A stretch of DNA of 64,000 bases from an uncultured Bacteroidales bacterium (GTDB lineage Bacteria; Bacteroidota; Bacteroidia; Bacteroidales; Paludibacteraceae). The DNA is taken from assembly GCA_902765485.1 (NCBI GenBank), contig CACWZZ010000003.1:62001-126000 (forward strand). The letters are read 5' to 3'. Under the pieces are notes generated by a model, which searched no databases, was not told the DNA's origin, and saw only the letters and a list, made by a program, of their open reading frames with translations. Positions 54,607 to 63,702 of the stretch are shown here, one piece after another. Numbering within the stretch: the first letter of the stretch is position 1; every line of letters starts with the position of its first letter. Both the position numbers and the translations under genes were made by a program.

Positions 54607-54608
54607 CG

Positions 54609-56315
54609 ATGCAATTAGCTTTACAGATTATCACGCTCATCGGTTCCGTAGCGATGCTCATGTACGGAATGAAGGTAATGAGTGAGAGCCTGCAGAAGAT
54701 GGCGGGTTCCAAACTGAGTAATGTGCTTGGCACGATGACCACCAACCGCGTTTCCGGCGTCTTAACCGGAGCGTTCATCACGGCGGCTGTCCAGTCCTCA
54801 ACCGCTACTACCGTCATGACGGTCAGCTTCGTCTCCGCGGGCATTCTGTCGCTTGCCCAAGCGATCTCCGTCATTATGGGTGCGAACATCGGTACGACCT
54901 TCACGGCGTGGATTATGGTTTTGGGCGGTGGTTCGTTTGATCTCCGTCTCGTTGTGTATGCCACGATCGTGTTGGCGGTAGCGCTCATTTATACCAAGCG
55001 CAACGCCAATTTGGGCGATTTCCTCATCGGTCTGTCGCTGATGTTGCTTGGTCTGACGACCTTGAAGATCAACGCAACCGAGATGCACTTGGACGAAATG
55101 ACACCGGTTCGCAATTTCTTCATGGCTACTTCCTCGTGGGGATATGGCAGTTACTTCCTTTACCTTCTGGTGGGAGGTATTCTGACCTTTGCAGTCCAAT
55201 CCTCCGCAGCGATTATGGCAATCACCATGACCCTTTGCTCCACGCACGTATTACCGATTGATATGGGTATAGCGCTCGTCTTGGGTGAGAATATTGGTAC
55301 GACGATCACCTCCAATGTGGTAGCTCTCTCTGCTTCCGTTCAGGCACGAAGAGCCGCTATGGCGCACTTGGTTTTCAACCTCTTCGGTGTGATCTGGGTA
55401 CTCTGCGTCTTCCGCTGGTTTGTTGGAGGAGTATGCCGTATATGGGGCGTGGACTTCACTCCGGGAGTGCCATCCGATGTATCTCCGGACAAACTGAATG
55501 CCATCTTGGCTACATTCCACACCACTTTTAACGTCACCAATACCTTGATCCTCATTTGGTTCATCCCGCTGTTGGAGAAACTGGTAACGATGATCATCCC
55601 GTCCAAGCCGGAGCAGAAAGAGACCGACAGTCAGTTACGGTTTATCTCCGGTGGTCTGATGTCCACCTCCGAACTCTCGATCCTGCAAGCGTGGAAAGAG
55701 ATCCATGTCTTTGCTATTCGTACGCAGCGGATGTTGGGTATGATCCATGATCTTTATTACGAGAAAGAAAGCGCTACGTTCACCAAGATTTACTCCCGTA
55801 TCGAGAAATACGAAGGAATATGCGACCGAATGGAATATGAGATAGCTCAGTATTTGAACCAAGTAGCCGATGGTCGTCTCTCCGACCAATCCAAGCATGA
55901 GGTGCATAAGATGCTCCGTATCGTTTCCGAGCTGGAGTCGGTGGGAGATGCCAATTACAATCTCTCGCGCTATATCCGCCACAAGCACGAGAGCAATATC
56001 CAATATGTGGAGGATCAAGACAAGAACGTAGAAATGATGTTGTATCTCGTTTCCGGAGCGGAAGCCAAGATGGTGGAGGCGCTTGAGCATAACAAGATCG
56101 CGGACGATGTGTTCCTTGATATGACCAATGCCGAGAACGAGATCAATAATTTCCGCGACGAACTCAAGAATAAGAACATGCAGGATATCACGGACCATGT
56201 GTATGACTACTCAACGGGTGTCAATTACATGGATATCGTGCTGGAGCTGGAGAAAATGGCGGATTATATCATCAACGTGGATGAAGCAGTATATGAACAC
56301 AAACATGATAAATAA
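54609..56315 (+). CDS. Na/Pi cotransporter family protein with PhoU domain
   Basis: 568 residues. The N-terminal 330 residues hold two inverted Na/Pi repeats, each with the QSS motif (GAFITAAVQSSTATTV, LTFAVQSSAAIMAIT). The C-terminal 200 residues form a PhoU-like helical bundle (HEVHKMLRIVSELESVGDANYNL). It should import phosphate with sodium, or balance it. It is 33 bases after the receiver/kinase hybrid and 6 bases before the SIMPL gene. Confidence 0.93.
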   Translation: MQLALQIITLIGSVAMLMYGMKVMSESLQKMAGSKLSNVLGTMTTNRVSGVLTGAFITAAVQSSTATTVMTVSFVSAGILSLAQAISVIMGANIGTTFTAWIMVLGGGSFDLRLVVYATIVLAVALIYTKRNANLGDFLIGLSLMLLGLTTLKINATEMHLDEMTPVRNFFMATSSWGYGSYFLYLLVGGILTFAVQSSAAIMAITMTLCSTHVLPIDMGIALVLGENIGTTITSNVVALSASVQARRAAMAHLVFNLFGVIWVLCVFRWFVGGVCRIWGVDFTPGVPSDVSPDKLNAILATFHTTFNVTNTLILIWFIPLLEKLVTMIIPSKPEQKETDSQLRFISGGLMSTSELSILQAWKEIHVFAIRTQRMLGMIHDLYYEKESATFTKIYSRIEKYEGICDRMEYEIAQYLNQVADGRLSDQSKHEVHKMLRIVSELESVGDANYNLSRYIRHKHESNIQYVEDQDKNVEMMLYLVSGAEAKMVEALEHNKIADDVFLDMTNAENEINNFRDELKNKNMQDITDHVYDYSTGVNYMDIVLELEKMADYIINVDEAVYEHKHDK

Positions 56316-56321
56316 ATTAAA

Positions 56322-57014
56322 ATGATGAAGAACAATGTGATTGCAGGCGCATTGATTGCGCTGGGATTGAGCCTTGCAGGCTTGTTTATCTATTGTGGCA
56401 TCAGTAAGTATGCCGGAAAAGACCGTGCGGTTTCTGTGAAGGGACTTAGCACACGTGAGGTAGAGTCGGACTACGTTGTATGGCCGCTCAGTTTTGGATG
56501 GAATGGGAATGATCTTCCTGCCCTCTACGCCCAATTGGAGAACGTGAGCGCACGCGTGAAGAAACATCTCCTTTCGCTTGGTTTCGAGGAGTCCGATCTG
56601 CGTCAAGGTACGATCTCCGTGGACAATAACTGGGAGAATTATTACGGCGATCGCCGCCCTGAGTACCGCTATACGCTGCGTACTTCGATTATTGTTTCGA
56701 CAAGCAAAGTGCAGCTCGTTGTTGCCAGCCAAGGCAAAGAGGCGGATCTGCTCAAAGAGGGTATTATCGTCACCTCCAGCAAATGGGATGTGGATTACCA
56801 GTACAATGGTCTGTCGGAGTTGAAACCCGCTATGATTGAGGAAGCAACGCGTAATGCACGTGCCGTGGCACAAAAGTTTGCAGACGATGCGCAATGTTCG
56901 CTCGGTTCGATCCGTCGTGCCAGCCAAGGTCAGTTCTCGATAGAGAACGACCAATACCAGCCTTGGGTAAAACACGTACGCGTGGTAACGACGGTGGATT
57001 ATTATCTGGATTGA
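56322..57014 (+). CDS. SIMPL domain (DUF541) protein
   Basis: 230 residues with an N-terminal membrane anchor or uncleaved signal (IAGALIALGLSLAGLFIYCGI) and the SIMPL domain (VSVKGLSTREVESDYVVWPLS, and ATRNARAVAQKFADDAQCSLG). The domain occurs in periplasmic proteins of poorly known function. It ends 1 base before the convergent polymerase gene. Confidence 0.88.
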   Translation: MMKNNVIAGALIALGLSLAGLFIYCGISKYAGKDRAVSVKGLSTREVESDYVVWPLSFGWNGNDLPALYAQLENVSARVKKHLLSLGFEESDLRQGTISVDNNWENYYGDRRPEYRYTLRTSIIVSTSKVQLVVASQGKEADLLKEGIIVTSSKWDVDYQYNGLSELKPAMIEEATRNARAVAQKFADDAQCSLGSIRRASQGQFSIENDQYQPWVKHVRVVTTVDYYLD

Positions 57015-58289
57015 TTATCGGTCTGAATCCTCATCTTCGTCCACCCGACGAGGATGCATGAAGCCGGCTGGAGCATCGCTCTGGTCGGCTTCTTCGCCTT
57101 GTACCGCGAAATGGATTTGGTTCTTGCCAAAGCGTTTGTTGATTCCGTCTATGGCTGCCATCAGACGCTTCTTGCGCTCCATCTCCTCCGCTTGGTGGGT
57201 GGAAAAGATGTCTAACTGAATACCGTCCGAACTCTGCAACTGACCTAATATGATACCCGCTTGTTTGTAGTGGTATCCCTCGCGGAAAAGACGGTCTAAA
57301 AGTCTCGACGACGTCTCGATGACCTCTCGCGAGTCATCTGTCGGAGTAGTGAGGCGGATAGTGTCGCTGTTGTTGTATTGCGGCAGGTCGAGACGATGGC
57401 GGTTGGTGGCGAGAAAAAGGGTGACTGTGCTGCAAAGCGATTTCTTCTCCCTTAACCGACGAGTGGCAGAGGCAGCAAAATTGCTCAACTCACGCATCAG
57501 AGCTTTTTTGCCGGTTATCATGTGCGCAAACGTGCGGCTGTACATGATTGATTTCTGGCGCTCGTGGCTGGCAATCGTGATAGCCGGAATACCGTTCAGC
57601 TCCTTCCATGTCCGTACGCCCGTGATGCCGAAAAGACGGTTGACCCATGTCTCCGGCTGGCGGGAGTAGTCCAGCGCACTCTTGATTCCTGCCTGCTCGA
57701 TGGTCTTAATGCGTCTTCGTCCTATTCCCCATACTTCGCGAATAGGAAGAATGGATAGAGCTTTTTCGCGCTTCGCAGCAGGCATGATACATATACCGCG
57801 ATACCCCGGATAGTGCTTGGCAAACCACGTTGCCGTCTTTGCCAGAGTGTATGTCTCACCGGCTCCGCAAGAGACGGGGATGTCCGTCTTTTCCAAGATC
57901 ATTTCTTTTAGTTCTTTGAGGTATCCGCGCAGACGAACGGGATCGTCGTCCGGCATTTCGCCGAAGAATTCATCCACGCTGTATTGCACGAAGCCGAGTA
58001 CCATCTCGGTCTTGCGCACTTCCTCCATGATATGTTGCGAGATCTGGTGGTAGAGCTCATGGTGTACATCGATCACCGTCACATGGTGGCGCTCAATAAT
58101 TCGGGTTACTTGAAAAATCGGATTGCCGCGCTTCAACCCAACCGCTTTCGCTTCCTGGTTGAGCGCAAGGATGATACCCCCGTTATTGTCATTATTATTG
58201 GCGACAACAACCGGCGTGCCCTTCAGCTCAGGACGAGAGACTAACTCGCAACTGACGAAGAAATTATTGCAATCCAGATGAATGTACAT
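57015..58289 (-). CDS. Y-family DNA polymerase (UmuC/DinB type)
   Basis: From ATG 58289 it has 424 residues. The metal-binding motifs HLDCNNFFVSCE and QYSVDEFF are intact, as are the helix-hairpin-helix (VWGIGRRRIKTIEQAGI) and the little-finger domain. It is the UmuC-like form; no umuD is adjacent. Its ATG overlaps the SDR stop codon by one base (TAATG), so it is translated with the SDR gene, an odd partner. It does translesion synthesis after DNA damage. Confidence 0.93.
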   Translation of the reverse strand: MYIHLDCNNFFVSCELVSRPELKGTPVVVANNNDNNGGIILALNQEAKAVGLKRGNPIFQVTRIIERHHVTVIDVHHELYHQISQHIMEEVRKTEMVLGFVQYSVDEFFGEMPDDDPVRLRGYLKELKEMILEKTDIPVSCGAGETYTLAKTATWFAKHYPGYRGICIMPAAKREKALSILPIREVWGIGRRRIKTIEQAGIKSALDYSRQPETWVNRLFGITGVRTWKELNGIPAITIASHERQKSIMYSRTFAHMITGKKALMRELSNFAASATRRLREKKSLCSTVTLFLATNRHRLDLPQYNNSDTIRLTTPTDDSREVIETSSRLLDRLFREGYHYKQAGIILGQLQSSDGIQLDIFSTHQAEEMERKKRLMAAIDGINKRFGKNQIHFAVQGEEADQSDAPAGFMHPRRVDEDEDSDR

Positions 58290-59071
58290 TAGAACCAACC
58301 CAGCCTGCGGATGAGACGCAGTACGCAAGTGGGAATAAGCAGGATAATAAACGTGAGGATATGCCAAAAGACCGCAGGGATTGTCACTTTGCTTCGGCCG
58401 TGGAAAAGCGCCCGCAATGCTCTGCGGACCAGCATCTGAGGAGAAGCGATGATTCCCAGACATTTACCGGCTTTGGTCATCCAAGGCTTGATACTATACA
58501 GCCCGGTGTCAACGGCTCCCGGACTCACGTTCGTCACATACACGCCGTAAGGCTTCAGTTCGATATGCAGCGAACGGGTGAAGGCGGCGAGGAAGGATTT
58601 GGTCGAAGCATAAGTACCCAGACGCTGTGCAACGATCTTGCTCGTCACGGAGCAGACATTGAGGATGTAACCGTGCTTGCGCTCCCGCATCTCTTGTCCG
58701 AAGAGGTAACAGAGCATAGCCGGAGTGTACATGTGCAGGTTGAGAATCAGGCTTGTGAAACCCTCGCTGTCGTCCAGTATATCGCGGTCGTGATAGACGC
58801 CGGCGTTGTTCACCAGCACTTCCACTTCAATCTCCTGCGCACGCGTGTACTCATATAGTTCGCGCGCGGACTCCTGACGACCTAAATCCATCACAAGGCT
58901 GATAACTGAGAGCTGAGGGCTGACGGCTTCGCGCAGTTCCTTTGCACGGTCGTGAATGGCTTCCTCGTTGCTGACAATCAGCAAGTTGTAGCCCTTTTGA
59001 GCTAATTGCCGAGCGAACTCTAAACCTATACCCGACGATGCGCCGGTTACTAAAGCAAAATGTTGTTTCAT
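58289..59071 (-). CDS. Short-chain dehydrogenase/reductase
   Basis: 260 residues. NAD(P) motif TGASSGIG (about 9-16), NNAG, and the Ser...TYASTK catalytic triad are present, and the C-terminus has a membrane-like helix (HILTFIILLIPTCVLRLI). It resembles the DltE/YqjQ group of short-chain reductases; the substrate is unknown. An in-frame CTGANNN tract adds AVSPQLSVIS in the loop between strands two and three. Confidence 0.92.
   Translation of the reverse strand: MKQHFALVTGASSGIGLEFARQLAQKGYNLLIVSNEEAIHDRAKELREAVSPQLSVISLVMDLGRQESARELYEYTRAQEIEVEVLVNNAGVYHDRDILDDSEGFTSLILNLHMYTPAMLCYLFGQEMRERKHGYILNVCSVTSKIVAQRLGTYASTKSFLAAFTRSLHIELKPYGVYVTNVSPGAVDTGLYSIKPWMTKAGKCLGIIASPQMLVRRALRALFHGRSKVTIPAVFWHILTFIILLIPTCVLRLIRRLGWF
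58897..58927 (-). repeat. In-frame CTGANNN heptamer tract in the SDR gene
   Basis: Plus-strand GGCTGAT, AACTGAG, AGCTGAG, GGCTGAC, GGC. Confidence 0.85.
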
Positions 59072-59092
59072 AAGTAAGTACTATTTTGGCTG

Positions 59093-59124
59093 CAAAATTA
59101 CAAAAAAATATGCAATTATGCAAA
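59093..59124 (-). promoter_or_regulatory. Promoter for SDR-polymerase
   Basis: Minus strand TTTG (59124-59121), 20 bases, TAATTTTG (59100-59093). Confidence 0.8.
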
Positions 59125-59129
59125 ATTTT

Positions 59130-59155
59130 TAATTTTCAATTTTCAATTTTCAATT
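59130..59155 (+). repeat. AATTTTC heptamer tract between divergent genes
   Basis: Three to four units of AATTTTC, located between the SDR promoter and the bcp -7 element TATCTTTG (59164-59171), whose -33 region it occupies. Confidence 0.8.
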
Positions 59156-59211
59156 ATTTTTACTATCTTTGCAGCGCAATTAAAATCGGATAATCTATAA
59201 AAAATACAGAT

Positions 59212-59658
59212 ATGTTACAGATTGGCGACAAGATGCCTGCGTTCAGGGTGTTGGACGAGGCTGGAAAAGAAGTGACGGAAAAAGAGTTGATCGGCAAGAA
59301 GACCGTGATTTATTTCTATCCGAAGGACTCCACTCCGGGATGTACGGCGGAGGCTTGTAATATCCGCGATAACTACCACGCGTTTCTCGCGCAAGGCTAT
59401 CAGGTGTTTGGCGTAAGCAAGGACTCCGTGGCGTCTCATGTCAATTTCAAGGAGAAAAATGCACTGCCTTTTCCGCTGCTGAGTGACCCGAGTACAGAGA
59501 TGCTTCAGGCTTTCGGTGCTTGGGGAGAGAAGAAATTGTACGGCAAGGTCTCGATGGGCACATTGCGTAAGACATTCATCTTTGATGAATCCGGTGTTTT
59601 AGTCCGCATTATAGAAAAAGTGGACACCAAGAACCACTCCGCGCAACTGTTGGGATAA
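59212..59658 (+). CDS. bcp: Thioredoxin-dependent thiol peroxidase (BCP/PrxQ)
   Basis: 148 residues. The motif YPKDSTPGCTAEACNIRD gives the peroxidatic Cys44 and resolving Cys49, as in atypical 2-Cys peroxiredoxin Q. It removes hydroperoxides in the cytoplasm. The gene has a -7 element TATCTTTG at 59164-59171 and a 40-base leader. Confidence 0.96.
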   Translation: MLQIGDKMPAFRVLDEAGKEVTEKELIGKKTVIYFYPKDSTPGCTAEACNIRDNYHAFLAQGYQVFGVSKDSVASHVNFKEKNALPFPLLSDPSTEMLQAFGAWGEKKLYGKVSMGTLRKTFIFDESGVLVRIIEKVDTKNHSAQLLG

Positions 59659-59666
59659 ATGATACA

Positions 59667-59870
59667 ATGACTAACATGAATCATCTGCAATCATTATTAA
59701 ATATTCCTCGCATTCTTTCAACTCCTAATATAGAAAATGAGTTAGAAAGGATAGCAAAGGTATTGTGCGCTTTATGGCATCACTATTGAGCAAACTTTGC
59801 AATGGAAAAATTATTGGATATAATTGCTTCATATTTGGTAGTGTCGCGAGAGTGGCTGATTGATAGCTAA
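59667..59870 (+). pseudogene. Short ORF remnant interrupted by one in-frame TGA
   Basis: From ATG 59667 the frame codes for 40 residues to a TGA at 59787-59789, and the same frame runs on for 27 residues (from ANFAMEKLLD) to TAA at 59870. The two pieces together look like one 68-residue helical protein in which a sense codon became TGA. I do not know the family. The remaining spacer to 60044 holds direct repeats of TCTTAATAAT (about 59872 and 59976) and a terminator. Confidence 0.4.
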
Positions 59871-60009
59871 TCTTAATAATAGGAACCTTTCAACCTCGTT
59901 CCAACATCGTTTCAATCAGCAGAGGTCGCGCTGACCCTGCGCTGCTCTTCGGCTGTTCTTGGTATAACTTCCGAATCTTAATAATCGGAAATAATGACGC
60001 GCATATAAA

Positions 60010-60043
60010 CCAACAACGCACTCTCATTCGGGAGTGCGTTGGT
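60010..60043. terminator. Intrinsic terminator, mainly for the 60-kb minus gene
   Basis: CCAAC-AAC-GCACTC pairs with GAGTGC-GTTGG around TCATTCGG, with a 3-base bulge, and T-runs on both sides. It starts right after the stop codon of the gene on the minus strand. Confidence 0.8.
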
Positions 60044-60044
60044 T

Positions 60045-61064
60045 TTACAGATTGTTGGCCTTGCTTGGCGAAAAGCCTTTGAGTATCCATCGCGGACTGT
60101 TATTGCTGAACCGCATTACCACCGGAGCCAACTTCTGCAACTGGTCTATGGAACTTATTGGCGGAAGTATTTCTTGCAATATATGGAACGGATTGGGGTT
60201 ATATTGCAATAAAACCCACAGATTTTGAATAGTACCTCGCACCTGTTCATCGCTCATACGGAACTCAGAGCGGAGTAAGTTCCGCAATTCTTCGTACCCG
60301 TCGCACATCAAATGGATATACGGAAACTCGCCCGCCGCCAAAATCTCTTCTTCCGAGAAGTCATTATATCGTTTCACTATTTTTTTGCGTGCTTTTGTCT
60401 CTGCTAATACAGGCTCCAGCTCATACATCAAAGCAGATGTGAGGTAATGGCTCACTTTGCCGTTTTGTATTGTCTCTTGGGAACATTGCAAAAAGAACCC
60501 CGAGTTGATAAAACGCTTAAACAGCAATCGAGCCTCCGGTTTGTCAAGATCTATCATGCCGCTGAAGACAATCATATCCATGCCTTTTTTGTACTCCAGT
60601 GCTCCATACAGATTTGTTATGCCGAACGCATATTGCATCAACCGGTCGAATGGCTTTCTGTCCGGATTGTTCAAAATGGCAGGCAAGCATTGGGCTATAA
60701 GCGGACGCAATTCGTCAGATAGCGTAAAACAGTCGGCTTGCTCATTTTTCAGGAATTCAACTTGAATAATATGGTTTGCTATTAATGCGCTGTTGATAGA
60801 AAGAGTGGGGACAATCAATGCTTTTCCGCTTCCGATTTGGACAAGTTGGTCCAGCAGTTCCAATTCAAACCGTGCTAACCGGGGCAAAAAGTCGCTGATA
60901 TGTTCCGGAATGGCATGGATGATGGCTTCTTGATATTCGGCCTTGCGTAGTTTACTCGGAATAGGCAGCGACATGTCATATGCCGTTGCTTGCATTTCAT
61001 TCAATGTCATTCCGCGAAACACATCTGCAATCGTGTATGCGGTGTTGGCTTGTTTGGTTTGCAT
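60045..61064 (-). CDS. Hypothetical protein with N-terminal SAP/Rho-N-like segment
   Basis: 339 residues, cytoplasmic and mostly helical. Residues about 15-60 (FRGMTLNEMQATAYDMSLPIPSKLRKAEYQEAI, in outline) follow the pattern of Rho-N/SAP domains, which bind nucleic acid: a short helix, a turn and a Lys-Lys/Arg helix. The rest, with YDGYEELRNLLRSEF-like helices, is unknown to me. It has its own promoter and terminator, so it is a single-gene unit. Confidence 0.75.
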   Translation of the reverse strand: MQTKQANTAYTIADVFRGMTLNEMQATAYDMSLPIPSKLRKAEYQEAIIHAIPEHISDFLPRLARFELELLDQLVQIGSGKALIVPTLSINSALIANHIIQVEFLKNEQADCFTLSDELRPLIAQCLPAILNNPDRKPFDRLMQYAFGITNLYGALEYKKGMDMIVFSGMIDLDKPEARLLFKRFINSGFFLQCSQETIQNGKVSHYLTSALMYELEPVLAETKARKKIVKRYNDFSEEEILAAGEFPYIHLMCDGYEELRNLLRSEFRMSDEQVRGTIQNLWVLLQYNPNPFHILQEILPPISSIDQLQKLAPVVMRFSNNSPRWILKGFSPSKANNL

Positions 61065-61110
61065 ATAAACAGAATTAGATTGTTATGTTTAGCGCTTGCA
61101 TTTCCCGCTA

Positions 61111-61142
61111 CAAAAGTACAACAAAAATCTCATATGCGCAAG
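61111..61142 (-). promoter_or_regulatory. Promoter for the 60-kb hypothetical gene
   Basis: Minus strand CTTG (61142-61139), 20 bases, TACTTTTG (61118-61111). Confidence 0.8.
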
Positions 61143-61252
61143 AGAAATTGTAATATTGTGCATAGAAAATACACTTTTTCTGTACTTATTGTGCACTTAA
61201 TTGTGCGCAGAATGACAACTTTTAGTCTTTTGTTAGCTTCACGATTAACCCC

Positions 61253-61296
61253 ATGACCGACCCATGACCGACCGATGACCGAGAGATGACCGAGCA
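61253..61296 (+). repeat. 11-base tandem repeat upstream of the AT-rich operon
   Basis: ATGACCGACCC, ATGACCGACCG, ATGACCGAGAG, ATGACCGAGCA. Four 11-base units 28 bases before the operon promoter. The 310-base spacer 61065-61374 holds only this tract and two promoters. Confidence 0.92.
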
Positions 61297-61323
61297 AAAA
61301 ATATTGAGAAAATTATCCAAATA

Positions 61324-61355
61324 CTTGCATATGTCAAAAAAAAGCAGTAATTTTG
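61324..61355 (+). promoter_or_regulatory. Promoter of the AT-rich operon
   Basis: CTTG at 61324-61327, 20 bases, TAATTTTG at 61348-61355. From CTTGCATATG through GCAGTA it is identical to the GT2 promoter at 3860, so the operon is driven by a host-type promoter. Confidence 0.85.
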
Positions 61356-61374
61356 CGAGCAAAATTGATTTGGT

Positions 61375-61743
61375 ATGGCAGAAAAAACATATCCGGAAAT
61401 ACTACATGATGCTGCAAAGGTAATTCAAGGAATGATGAAGGGAATAGCAATATCTAAAGTGAGAGATATTGCTAGTACTTGTACAAATTTTAAGATTGGA
61501 AAAACAGGAGAAACATTAGTAGAACGTAAAAATCAACCAGATTATAAGGATGCATATAAATATATCAAAGAGGTATATTCTGCTACTATTCCTAGTTTAG
61601 CGGATGATATAGAAGCAGAACTTATTAGAATGTTTATTTTTCATCCCAAATGTGATAATATTAAAGATGGTTTCGCAAGCCACTCTGATCCTATGCGTCA
61701 AGATGCAGAGAAGTACTATGTTTACGTTGTGTGGAATGATTAA
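61375..61743 (+). CDS. Small protein with GIY-YIG-like features, first gene of the AT-rich operon
   Basis: 122 residues. TNFKIGKTGETLVERK (about 37-52) resembles the YIG...R part of GIY-YIG nucleases, and DDIEAELIRMF (77-87) places a Glu where that fold has its metal ligand. The first strand (the GIY part) is not at the N-terminus; a candidate, YYVYVVW, lies at residues 114-120, as if the fold were permuted. A nuclease role is inferred and uncertain. It is 12 bases before the ATPase gene. Confidence 0.6.
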   Translation: MAEKTYPEILHDAAKVIQGMMKGIAISKVRDIASTCTNFKIGKTGETLVERKNQPDYKDAYKYIKEVYSATIPSLADDIEAELIRMFIFHPKCDNIKDGFASHSDPMRQDAEKYYVYVVWND

Positions 61744-61755
61744 TATGAGAATTTT

Positions 61756-62952
61756 ATGATTCAATCAGTAAAAATAAGAAATTATAAGTCAATAAGAGAA
61801 CTCCGTCTCGAATTGGGACGAGTAAATGTTATTATTGGTGAAAATGGTTGCGGTAAGACAAATATTCTTGAAGCGATAGTATACGCATCTGCGGCGAGCA
61901 AGAATGTTTTAAGCCCGGATTATTTAGGAAGACAGCTTCGTATAGTTGCTCCAGAATTCATGACACCTGCATTTGCGGATATTGAGGACGATAGTATCGA
62001 AAACAAAACAATTTCTATTACTATTCAAGGAGAAAATCAATTGCCGAAAGCAATGAAAGCCGTATTTGACGCTCAGGAGAGGGAATGGTTTACTTATAAT
62101 GGAGAAGCAGATGATTATTTTGCTGTGAGTGCGATTCAGCAGATATATAAAGAGAACAAGAGTGTCCTAAAGGATTTTTCTGAATCACAAAAGAATGAAG
62201 CGCTTATAGATGCGCTTGAAAGATATGATGTACCAAAAGTAAAAGAGTTGGCTCCGGATATAGTCAGAGAGGTTAAAAAAGCACTATTAGATTATCCTGA
62301 TTTAAAATCGTTTGCTATCTATACTCCGGAAGAAAGTAAACTTCGATTGTTCGCAGATGAGGCATATACATATCCTTTAGGACGTCGCGGAGAAGGACTT
62401 TTTCAATATTTGAAGGAAATACATGTTGGAGAAAAACAGCATATAGTAAATACTATTATTGAAAAAATGTCTCTTTTTGATTGGTTTGATGGGGCAAGTA
62501 TTCCTGATAATCTATTGTCAAATGAGTATCGTCTAAAGATTGGTGACAAATATCTCAAAGAATCATTGCATTATTTTGACCAACGCAGTACAAATGAGGG
62601 ATTTTTATTCTTGTTATTTTATATGACACTTTTTGCCTCTCCTGATACCCCCACATTTTTTGCAATAGATAATATAGAATCTTCGTTTAATCCCAAACTT
62701 TGCACTAAACTAATACGAACAATTGTTGAATTAGCAAAGCAGAACAATAAACAAGTCATCTTGACTACTCATAGCCCATATGTATTAGATGGGCTTGACT
62801 TGTCAGATGAAGAGCAACGGCTTTTTGTCGCCAAGAGGAATAGAGACGGTCACACTCAAATCAAGCGTATTCCTTTTGTGGATAATTTGAATATGCATTT
62901 GTCTGAGGTGTGGATGAAAGGCATGATTGGTGGACTTCCTGATAACTTCTAA
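61756..62952 (+). CDS. AAA (AAA_21/OLD-like) ATPase
   Basis: 398 residues of the RecF/OLD-type ABC ATPase class. Walker A is GENGCGKT (28-35), a D-loop and signature region lie near the C-terminus, and the switch histidine is in LTTHSPYVLDGL (His339). The Walker B line reads FFAIDNIESS (301-310), with Asn306 where the catalytic Glu is expected. There is no coiled-coil of SMC length. It is followed after 2 bases by a TOPRIM-like gene; this pair structure recalls AriA/AriB (PARIS), AbiL or split OLD systems. Confidence 0.85.
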   Translation: MIQSVKIRNYKSIRELRLELGRVNVIIGENGCGKTNILEAIVYASAASKNVLSPDYLGRQLRIVAPEFMTPAFADIEDDSIENKTISITIQGENQLPKAMKAVFDAQEREWFTYNGEADDYFAVSAIQQIYKENKSVLKDFSESQKNEALIDALERYDVPKVKELAPDIVREVKKALLDYPDLKSFAIYTPEESKLRLFADEAYTYPLGRRGEGLFQYLKEIHVGEKQHIVNTIIEKMSLFDWFDGASIPDNLLSNEYRLKIGDKYLKESLHYFDQRSTNEGFLFLLFYMTLFASPDTPTFFAIDNIESSFNPKLCTKLIRTIVELAKQNNKQVILTTHSPYVLDGLDLSDEEQRLFVAKRNRDGHTQIKRIPFVDNLNMHLSEVWMKGMIGGLPDNF

Positions 62953-62954
62953 TT

Positions 62955-63614
62955 ATGAGCGGAAAATCTTTTGCATTAATAACAGAAGGAGCATCTGAAC
63001 ACCAGATAATCAAGCATATTTTGCTCCATTATATGCAGGAGGAACCTGATATAAATCAGATTCAACCGCAATTACTGAATGGCAAGCAGCAAAATATCGG
63101 TGGATGGAATGAAGTGTTGAAATATTGTGAGCGTGAAGAGGATTTGCAAGCAATACTCAAACTGAATGATTATATTGTGATTCAGATAGATACGGATCAA
63201 TGCCAAGTAGATCCATATTCCGTTAGCAGAATGGAGAGTGGAACTGCGATAGGTTCAGAGCAACTATGGCATCGTGTATACGACCGTATTATGAGTGCCA
63301 TCCCGGAATCAATTGATAAAAACCGTATCATTGTAGCCATTTGTACTGAAACTATTGAGTGCTGGCTTTTGCCTGTATGTTGTAGTCGTGACGGAGACAA
63401 AGCCCATACAAATCAATGCCTTAACCATTTAAATCGTGAGTTAAGAAGATTAGGAATAAACCCAATAACGGATAAAAATTCGGATAGAGCACGTAATTCA
63501 TATGCTGTAGTCTTATCTAAAATGCGTAAGGCAAAGGATATCCAAGCCTCGGCAGAATTTCATTATGGCTTTGCAAAATTCTTGTCAGAGTTGAACGCTA
63601 TTGAGGAGCCGTAA
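62955..63614 (+). CDS. TOPRIM-like protein (DUF4276/RloB-like)
   Basis: 219 residues. The pattern fits a TOPRIM nuclease: LITEGASEHQII (Glu11), VIQIDTDQ (Asp79, Asp81) and CTETIECWLLP (Glu132, Glu135). These positions bind the metal in OLD and related nucleases. Partnered with the ATPase, it probably is the effector, cutting nucleic acid when the ATPase detects a phage trigger. The substrate is unknown. Confidence 0.72.
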   Translation: MSGKSFALITEGASEHQIIKHILLHYMQEEPDINQIQPQLLNGKQQNIGGWNEVLKYCEREEDLQAILKLNDYIVIQIDTDQCQVDPYSVSRMESGTAIGSEQLWHRVYDRIMSAIPESIDKNRIIVAICTETIECWLLPVCCSRDGDKAHTNQCLNHLNRELRRLGINPITDKNSDRARNSYAVVLSKMRKAKDIQASAEFHYGFAKFLSELNAIEEP

Positions 63615-63702
63615 TGTTATACAGAAATAATAATATTTGGAAAATCAATCGCCGAGTGCTTCGGCAAAGGAGAAAAGTAAATTTTAAAATCATTATACAA
63701 CA

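Noticed and set aside
58290..58463. 58-residue N-terminal extension of the Y-family polymerase
   Set aside because: It overlaps the SDR gene in another frame, and family sequence starts at 58289 with MYIHLDCNNFF.
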